Shown piece by piece: positions 21,122-25,612 of a stretch of DNA of 25,612 nucleotides (the first letter of the stretch is position 1; the number at the start of each line of letters is the position of its first letter). Under the pieces are notes generated by a model that made no database searches, was not told the DNA's origin, and was given only the letters and a program-made list of their open reading frames with translations. Both the position numbers and the translations under genes were made by a program. This DNA comes from Actinomycetes bacterium (lineage in GTDB: Bacteria; Actinomycetota; Acidimicrobiia; Acidimicrobiales; Palsa-688), in NCBI GenBank assembly GCA_021808425.1, contig JAKBBS010000027.1:1-25612 (forward strand), written 5' to 3'.

Positions 21122-22207
21122 ATGCCTGACCGCCGTCTTTGCGAAATAGGCGGGCTGCCGCCAGAAGCCGCTTGGTTGGGCCGAGACCGATGGCTAGGGA
21201 TGGCCGAGAGGCTCGGGCCGCTCTCTTACTCCCAACTAGGAGATCGCCGTCTGCAAGCTCCGGGCCACCTCCGGGAAGTCGCTGCGTGGTTAGCCGACAG
21301 GATGGACAGCTGGTGGGATGAGGACGCGAGGCCCGACCCTTGGACCGTGACGGTCGTCTCCGGTGACGACGGATCTCTGGCGAAGGCTGTCATAGGCCTC
21401 GAGCCGGCGTGCTCGAAGGCGCTCAGGTATGTGGTAGTCGATCCGACAGCCACAGACGGCGCGGCCGTTCGGGCGCGTGTCGGCGCCAAGGTGGCCCTCG
21501 AGGAGCCGGAGACGCTTTACCCGGTCAGCGATGCTCTCACAGCCGACGGCTCCCGATCCTCCCCACCAGGACGGGGGATGTTCGACTCCGTCGAGCACCG
21601 TGACGAGGAAACGGTCCTCGCGCAAGGCGTCGGCCCTCTCGCCACCTGGACAAGCGACATCCCGGTGCTCTCCGCCATGGGCTCTGGCTCAGACGGTGAC
21701 GCGGCCGGAGCGGTAGTGGCGATCGGGGTGCTCGGCGTCAAGGCCTTCGACCTGTATGTCACCGTCACGGAAGAGGACGCGGTTGAAAATAATGACTCTG
21801 AGATCGCCTCGCCGGGATGCTGGATGGAGGTTCGCGTCGCAGCGGCAGAAGGCGGAGCGCGTTCGTTACGCGACATCACCGTTTCACCCCCACCCGGCGG
21901 ACTTCCAGGCGAGCTGAGCGGCGTCGACTCCTCTGATGGCGACGCGGTAGTTGTTCCGGTCGGCGCTGCCCAGTGGCTCCGGCACGCCTTCCGGCTCGCA
22001 CCGAAAGGCCGACTCGTCGCAGTCGAGGAATGGTTTGACGGCAGCGTTCGCCTCGACTCAGGCCAGGCGGCCCGGCTCGGAGGATACTGGGTGGCCCCCA
22101 GCCGGGCGGTGTCGCTAGGCGCCCTTGCGGCGGTCCGCCCGCCGGAGAGCCCTTCGGGTGTCCCCGTGGCGGGTAACCTGAGAGCGGTTACATGGAGCAC
22201 AGCCTGA
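21122..22207 (+). CDS. Degenerate MidA/COG1565-like SAM-methyltransferase-fold protein
   Basis: About 361 residues from ATG 21122; earlier in-frame codons lie inside the divergent gene. The N-terminus (LGPLSYSQLGDRRLQAPGHL) and the segment TVTVVSGDDGSLAKAVIGLE, then LRYVVVDPTATDGAAVRARV, recall the SAM-binding strand of MidA-like methyltransferases. The glycine-rich loop there usually reads G-x-G-x-G and is here SGDDGS. The position of the family's N-E-L-L-D motif reads AIGVLGVKAFDLYVT. Later parts, WMEVRVAAAEGG and QWLRHAFRLAPKGRLVAVEE, also follow the family layout. Activity may be lost or altered. The family call is from memory and moderate. The last 16 bases overlap the HAD gene, so the two are coupled. 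Confidence 0.45.
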   Translation: MPDRRLCEIGGLPPEAAWLGRDRWLGMAERLGPLSYSQLGDRRLQAPGHLREVAAWLADRMDSWWDEDARPDPWTVTVVSGDDGSLAKAVIGLEPACSKALRYVVVDPTATDGAAVRARVGAKVALEEPETLYPVSDALTADGSRSSPPGRGMFDSVEHRDEETVLAQGVGPLATWTSDIPVLSAMGSGSDGDAAGAVVAIGVLGVKAFDLYVTVTEEDAVENNDSEIASPGCWMEVRVAAAEGGARSLRDITVSPPPGGLPGELSGVDSSDGDAVVVPVGAAQWLRHAFRLAPKGRLVAVEEWFDGSVRLDSGQAARLGGYWVAPSRAVSLGALAAVRPPESPSGVPVAGNLRAVTWSTA

Positions 22208-22701
22208 GCACCGGTGGCGCGGCGAAGCCGAACTGGACCTGGCGTGAGCCGGGTGTCCTCGGCGGACGGGCCGTCATATTCGACGTCGACGGGGTCCTTT
22301 CGGACGCCGCCAACCGCCAGCATTTCCTGGAGGGGCGTCGTAGGAACTGGGAGGCCTTCTTCGACTCTTGCGGCGACGACCCTCTGATCGAGGAGGTGGC
22401 GAGGTTGCTGGAACTCCTAGACGCTGGGCTCTCGGTTATTCTTCTGACCGCTCGACCTTCCTGGGTGGCGCCGCACACTCTCGCGTGGCTCGCCCGGTTC
22501 AACCTGCGCTGGGATCTACTGGTCATGCGCGACCGGGGCGACTACGACTCGGCCCCCGACTTCAAACGTCGTTCCCTCAGGGAGCTTCGCGAGTTCGGGT
22601 TCGAGGCGCTGCTCGCTTTCGAAGACGACCGTCGGAACGTGACGATGTTCCACGAGGAAGGCATCCCGGCGATTTACATACATTCGGGATACTACGACTG
22701 A
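22192..22701 (+). CDS. HAD-superfamily phosphatase, polynucleotide 3'-phosphatase-like
   Basis: A 169-residue protein with all HAD motifs: IFDVDGVLSD (D31 nucleophile and D33 acid/base), LLTARPSW (T86), K125 in DFKRRSL and AFEDDRRNV (D145/D146). The cap is small: a short helical insert (RRRNWEAFFDSC) follows motif I. The short length and the DVDGVLSD motif resemble the phosphatase half of polynucleotide kinase 3'-phosphatase (PseT) and phage-type HAD enzymes. Substrate could be a nucleic acid end or a small phosphate ester. It overlaps the preceding MidA-like gene by 16 bases and is followed after 42 bases by htpX on the same strand. Confidence 0.8.
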   Translation: MEHSLSTGGAAKPNWTWREPGVLGGRAVIFDVDGVLSDAANRQHFLEGRRRNWEAFFDSCGDDPLIEEVARLLELLDAGLSVILLTARPSWVAPHTLAWLARFNLRWDLLVMRDRGDYDSAPDFKRRSLRELREFGFEALLAFEDDRRNVTMFHEEGIPAIYIHSGYYD

Positions 22702-22743
22702 ATTCTTCGCCTTTCTTCACGTCGGCAGGCGCAGAATGGGTGC

Positions 22744-23610
22744 ATGTACAGAAATGCTGTGAAGACAACGGTCATCTTGACCCTTCTTGGCGCCCTGTGC
22801 GTCGGGGTAGGAAGTTTCTGGGGTGGAGCAGGGATCGTGATCGGTCTCGTCGTCGGGCTTGCCTTCACCGGAGGGTCGTATTGGCTGTCCGACTCGATAG
22901 CGATTCGTGCGGCCCGCGCCGTGCCGGTTTCAGAGGCGGAGATGCCTCAGTACTATGCAGTAGTCCGCGACCTGTGCAAGCGTGCGAATCTCCCCATGCC
23001 ACGTCTGTATGTCACGCCGGATCGCCAGCCGAACGCGTTCGCAACGGGGCGCAACCCTGAGCACGCGGCGGTCGCTGTCACAGCCGGAATCCTCGAGATC
23101 TGCACCTGGGAAGAGATGCGCGGCGTTCTTGCACACGAACTTTCCCATGTAGGCAACAGGGACATCCTCATATCGTCGGTTGCCGCGACTATCGCCATGG
23201 CGGTCACGCTTCTGGCGAGATTCGCCGCTTGGGGCGGTCTGTTCTTTGGAGGTTTGGGTGGCGGCCGCCGCAACGAGGGCGAGAACATTCTGGAGTTACT
23301 GGCGATGCTCATCCTTGCGCCGCTTGCCGCTACGATGCTCCAACTGGCTCTGTCGAGGAGCAGGGAGTTCGAGGCGGACCGCTCGGGGGCTCGGCTGCTC
23401 GGCGACGGCGAACCGCTTGCGAGAGCCCTGGCGAAGCTCGACGCGGCGAGTCGCCAGATCCCGATGCCCAACGCACGCCGGGAGATGGCAGCGCTTTACA
23501 TCGTCAATCCGCTTGCCGGGATGAACGTGTCGATGAAGCGGCTTTTCTCGGACCACCCGCCGACGGAGGAGAGGATCGCCCGGCTTCGCTCCCGGACCTG
23601 GGCGCGCTGA
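22744..23610 (+). CDS. htpX: HtpX membrane-bound zinc metalloprotease (M48)
   Basis: A 288-residue protein, normal for HtpX. Two membrane helices at about 10-48, then a conserved region with LPMPRLYVTPDRQPNAFATG, the zinc motif HELSH (131-135) in VLAHELSHVGNRD, and further hydrophobic segments at 143-170 and 183-203. The third zinc ligand is E208 in SREFEADRSGA. The C-terminus NVSMKRLFSDHPPTEERIAR is the family's typical ending. HtpX degrades misfolded membrane proteins with its catalytic side in the cytoplasm. The gene appears whole, although its last 112 bp occur a second time at 25499-25610. Confidence 0.95.
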   Translation: MYRNAVKTTVILTLLGALCVGVGSFWGGAGIVIGLVVGLAFTGGSYWLSDSIAIRAARAVPVSEAEMPQYYAVVRDLCKRANLPMPRLYVTPDRQPNAFATGRNPEHAAVAVTAGILEICTWEEMRGVLAHELSHVGNRDILISSVAATIAMAVTLLARFAAWGGLFFGGLGGGRRNEGENILELLAMLILAPLAATMLQLALSRSREFEADRSGARLLGDGEPLARALAKLDAASRQIPMPNARREMAALYIVNPLAGMNVSMKRLFSDHPPTEERIARLRSRTWAR

Positions 23611-23611
23611 A
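23500..23611 (+). repeat. Direct repeat copy 1, 3' end of htpX
   Basis: This 112-base stretch, covering the last 36 codons and stop of htpX, is repeated at 25499-25610 with 7 substitutions and no gaps (offset 1,999). Here it is in frame with the complete gene. Confidence 0.9.
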
Positions 23612-23993
23612 CAAGGACGTGAGACGAGCTTCATGGCCATTCTGCGGCGGCCTAGTTGGCTGTGACTACCCTCAAAGTGAGCTGATAGGTAATGCGGTGA
23701 TCCGGTCGTCGAGTTCGTAGATGCGGCTACCGGTGTGCGGCAGCGCTCCTCGGGTGAATCGAGTTGAGTCCTGCGGAGTGGTGTACGAGGGGGGTGAACT
23801 GATGGGGGTCCAGGGCGATGCTGGCGGCGTTCGCGGAGGTGTTGATGTCGGCACGGCGGGAACGTCGCTAGCGGCCAACGGCGTACGCCTGGTCGTGAAG
23901 GCGCTCCTCGACGCGAATCACGCCGGGGCGTTCTCGGCACGCACAGGGTTGAATTGCGCCTTCTGTCGTAGCGGATTGTAGTAGTATGTAGGC
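23612..23993. other. Intergenic stretch without a supported gene
   Basis: Between htpX and the toxin gene I find no frame with a start, ribosome site and recognisable content. An 86-codon plus-strand frame (23721-23981) and minus-strand frames have no family resemblance I can name. The base texture is uneven, and the stretch may be decayed accessory DNA. A toxin promoter candidate lies at its right end. Confidence 0.4.
23982..23987 (+). promoter_or_regulatory. Candidate -10 box of the toxin-antitoxin pair
   Basis: TAGTAT lies six bases before the GTG start of the toxin gene, which has no ribosome site, so the message is probably leaderless. No clear -35 box is seen. Confidence 0.4.
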
Positions 23994-24296
23994 GTGCCGC
24001 GGGTGGATTGGAGCACGCGCGCCGAGTACGTGCGCTCGCGCCACGGTGTTGAGTCACCTTGGGCCGACGAGGCTGTCGACGATGACCACGCGCTGTGGCT
24101 GGTCCCAGACCCGGCGAGTAGAAGCGGGCACTCGGTGAGGGTGATCGGCTACTCGGTCTCGGCGCAAGAAGTGCTCACCGCGATTTTGGTTGACGCTGGT
24201 GTCGATGCGGAGGAGAGACCCGATGGCGAATGGTGGGGGAGCAATGCCCGGGTGGCGAGCGCCCCAGACAAACGTCTCTATGGAAGGGAGGACTGA
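23994..24296 (+). CDS. BrnT-like toxin of a type II toxin-antitoxin pair
   Basis: A 100-residue protein. It begins VDWSTRAEYVRSRHGVESPW and ends SNARVASAPDKRLYGRED, with a central GHSVRVIGYSVSAQEVLTAI. The layout (a WDxxK/H-like N-terminus, a central strand with R-x-I-G, and a C-terminal S-A-R-x-A-x-x-x-E-x-x-x-Y-like end) is that of BrnT ribonuclease toxins, though identity appears low and the usual catalytic residues are not all obvious. It is followed after two bases by a ribbon-helix-helix protein, the BrnT-BrnA order with toxin first. Similar pairs occur in mycobacteria, often annotated hypothetical. It would cleave RNA when the antitoxin is lost. It lies in the patch bounded by the htpX repeats. 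Confidence 0.55.
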   Translation: MPRVDWSTRAEYVRSRHGVESPWADEAVDDDHALWLVPDPASRSGHSVRVIGYSVSAQEVLTAILVDAGVDAEERPDGEWWGSNARVASAPDKRLYGRED

Positions 24297-24298
24297 CG

Positions 24299-24604
24299 GT
24301 GAGCAAGAAGATCGACGAGGTGCTGGCCGAGGAGGGCGCAGCGGCCGAGAACTACGAGACTCCCGACGCGCTGCCGGAACATGTCAGGGTCAGCCGACCC
24401 AACTTGGGACGGCCAACCGTGGTCTCGGTACGACTATCTGCAGCCGAGCGCACTCGACTGCAGCGTGCTGGCGAGAAGGCGAATCTTCCCGTCTCGACGC
24501 TGATCCGCATCTTGGCGCTCGATCGGCTGCGTGCCGAGGAAGAGGGAGGTACTGCTGCCGTAGCGGAGCGCCTCGCCCGACTCGAACGTGCCGTGTTCCA
24601 ATGA
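24299..24604 (+). CDS. Ribbon-helix-helix (CopG-type) antitoxin
   Basis: A 101-residue protein starting at GTG, with GGAAGGGAGGA just before it and only two bases after the toxin stop. Residues about 40-77 (VVSVRLSAAERTRLQRAGEK, then ANLPVSTLIRILALDRL) are a clear ribbon-helix-helix DNA-binding motif: one beta strand and two helices. The acidic N-terminus (KIDEVLAEEGAAAENYETPD) is a likely toxin-neutralising segment. Antitoxins of this kind repress their own promoter with the toxin as co-repressor. A longer in-frame reading from 24230 runs inside the toxin gene and is rejected. Confidence 0.75.
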   Translation: MSKKIDEVLAEEGAAAENYETPDALPEHVRVSRPNLGRPTVVSVRLSAAERTRLQRAGEKANLPVSTLIRILALDRLRAEEEGGTAAVAERLARLERAVFQ

Positions 24605-24789
24605 CCAGCGTGAACCACGGTGGGTTTGCGACAGATTCGAAGTTCGATCTCTGAGCCGGGCCGGGCAGAGTTTCTCGGGGTGTGAGCTCGTGCGGCGCCG
24701 CGATTGAGATGGGCAGCTGCCCGATGCAGTGTGTACGCACATCTCCGTGACCAGTAGCTTTGTCGGGTCTAGCTAGAACTCAGTCGTAG

Positions 24790-25465
24790 CGGCAGGCCCG
24801 GGCGGCTGAGGCCGCCGGCTTCGACGTCGTGTGCAGCGGCGACCATCTCGGGCCGAGCTTTTCCGCGTTGACGGTCCTCGCCGCGGCCGCCGGTTGGACC
24901 GAGAGGATCCGCCTTGCCCCACTGGTGCTCAACAACGACTTCCATCACCCCGCGGTCCTGGCTCGCGAGATCGCAAGCCTCGATCGGCTCTGCGGTGGCC
25001 GAGTATGAGGTCGGCATCGGCGCCGGCCACGCCTTCGGTGAGTGCGCGGCGGCCGGAATTGCCTTCGATCCTCCGGCGGTGCGCAAGGCCCGGCTGGCGG
25101 AGACGACCGAGATCTTGCGGCGCCTGCTTGACGGGGAGGAGGTCACCCACGCAGGCGCCTACTACCGCCTTTCGGCTGTGGCGGTCCTTCGACCCGTGCA
25201 GGCGCATCTGCCGACCCGCCTCGACGCTACGGTCGCGTGGATCCGAGAGCACGCAGCCGAGGACCTGGCGGGGCGGGTGCCCGGTCTTCGCGCGACACAC
25301 GCGCTGGTGACTCCGTTCTTGGCGATCGGTACGAAGGACGAGATAGCCCGACACCTACAGAACTGCCGTTACCGGTGGGGCATCTCCTACTTCGTCGTAC
25401 GGGAGGTGGAGCGGTTCGCTCCGATCATCGGACGGCTTCGCAGGTCCAATGCCCGCGACCAGTGA
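24790..25465 (+). pseudogene. Decayed luciferase-like (F420-dependent type) monooxygenase
   Basis: The frame from 24790 has no start codon and reads RQARAAEAAGFDVVCSGDHL, then RIRLAPLVLNNDFHHPAVLA and IASLDRLCGGRV before a TGA at 25006-25008. The next frame resumes EVGIGAGHAFGECAAAGIAF, DPPAVRKARLAETTEILRRL and later IARHLQNCRYRWGISYFVVR. Removing the T at 25006 joins them as GGRVEVGIGAG, the standard motif of this family. The N-terminal strand is missing and the middle (after YYRL to about RLDATVAWIREHA) looks shortened. These proteins use F420H2 or FMNH2 to oxidise diverse substrates. With three defects the gene is very likely dead. An 86-base-or-so upstream gap from the antitoxin shows nothing else. 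Confidence 0.75.
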
Positions 25466-25498
25466 GGAGCCTAGTCCGGGGTGACGTTCGCTCCGTCT

Positions 25499-25610
25499 AT
25501 CGTCAATCCTCTTTCCGGGATAAACGTGTCGATGAAGCGGCTCTTCTCGGACCACCCGCCGACGGAAGAGAGGATCGCCCGGCTTCGATCCCGAACCTGG
25601 GCGCGCTGAA
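25499..25610 (+). repeat. Direct repeat copy 2, orphan 3' end of an htpX gene
   Basis: This copy encodes IVNPLSGINVSMKRLFSDHP and onward to the stop at 25607-25609, but nothing before it belongs to htpX. Of the 7 differences from copy 1, five are silent and two change residues (Ala to Ser, Met to Ile). It therefore looks like the tail of a once functional allele from a relative and not a decayed local duplicate. Confidence 0.85.
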
Positions 25611-25612
25611 TC

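Noticed and set aside
23296..24057. A 253-codon minus-strand frame across the htpX end and the following gap, considered as a transposase
   Set aside because: No catalytic motif or family resemblance, and it overlaps the certain htpX coding region.

Overview
The window is high-GC bacterial chromosome with actinobacterial character. Supporting signs are GC-rich third codon positions, GTG and TTG starts, a MidA-like/HAD/HtpX neighbourhood, an MprF-type protein and several start codons that look leaderless. An environmental Actinomycetota such as Acidimicrobiia is my best guess, but that is inference: no rRNA, tRNA or marker gene fixes the lineage. I found no tRNA, rRNA, CRISPR array or complete insertion sequence.

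Layout. At 1-984 (minus) are the start of an isochorismatase-like hydrolase and a dienelactone hydrolase-family enzyme. At 1098-2303 is an MFS transporter. At 2345-3863 a well-formed promoter drives an R2-like ligand-binding oxidase (R2lox) and a tightly linked SCP2-like lipid-binding protein. A small secreted Thr/Ser/Pro-rich protein follows. At 4320-7600 is a probable magnesium module: a soluble PRC-barrel/MgtE-N/CBS protein, then a SLC11/NRAMP-type transporter whose metal site has lost the Met and Asn ligands. The leader between them contains a 12-bp hairpin that buries the transporter's Shine-Dalgarno site. At 7616-9049 (minus) a Fur-family regulator overlaps a NicO/UreH-like metal permease by one base, behind a Nur-like operator. 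A remnant that looks like the C-terminus of MgtC lies at 9116-9325.

At 9428-10504 is an LpqC/PHB-depolymerase-type esterase. At 10528-13749 four genes are coupled by 4-, 1- and 4-base overlaps: one unrecognised small protein and three proteins built from tandem YbjQ/DUF74-like domains. This is the least explained unit here and the best candidate for an undescribed system. It is followed on the same strand by a DUF4388 protein, a membrane protein with a RodZ-like C-terminal domain and no HTH, and a PAS-GGDEF diguanylate cyclase with an intact inhibitory site.

At 17885-21064 (minus) is a large fusion of a degenerate metallophosphoesterase, membrane segments and an MprF-type DUF2156 domain. Divergent from it are a MidA-like methyltransferase-fold protein, a HAD phosphatase and the M48 protease HtpX.

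The right end (23500-25610) is an accessory patch. The last 112 bp of htpX recurs 1,999 bp downstream with 7 mismatches, most of them synonymous. The two copies bracket a BrnT-like/RHH toxin-antitoxin pair and a decayed luciferase-like monooxygenase gene with a single-base frameshift. This looks like an insertion or recombination at the htpX 3' end.
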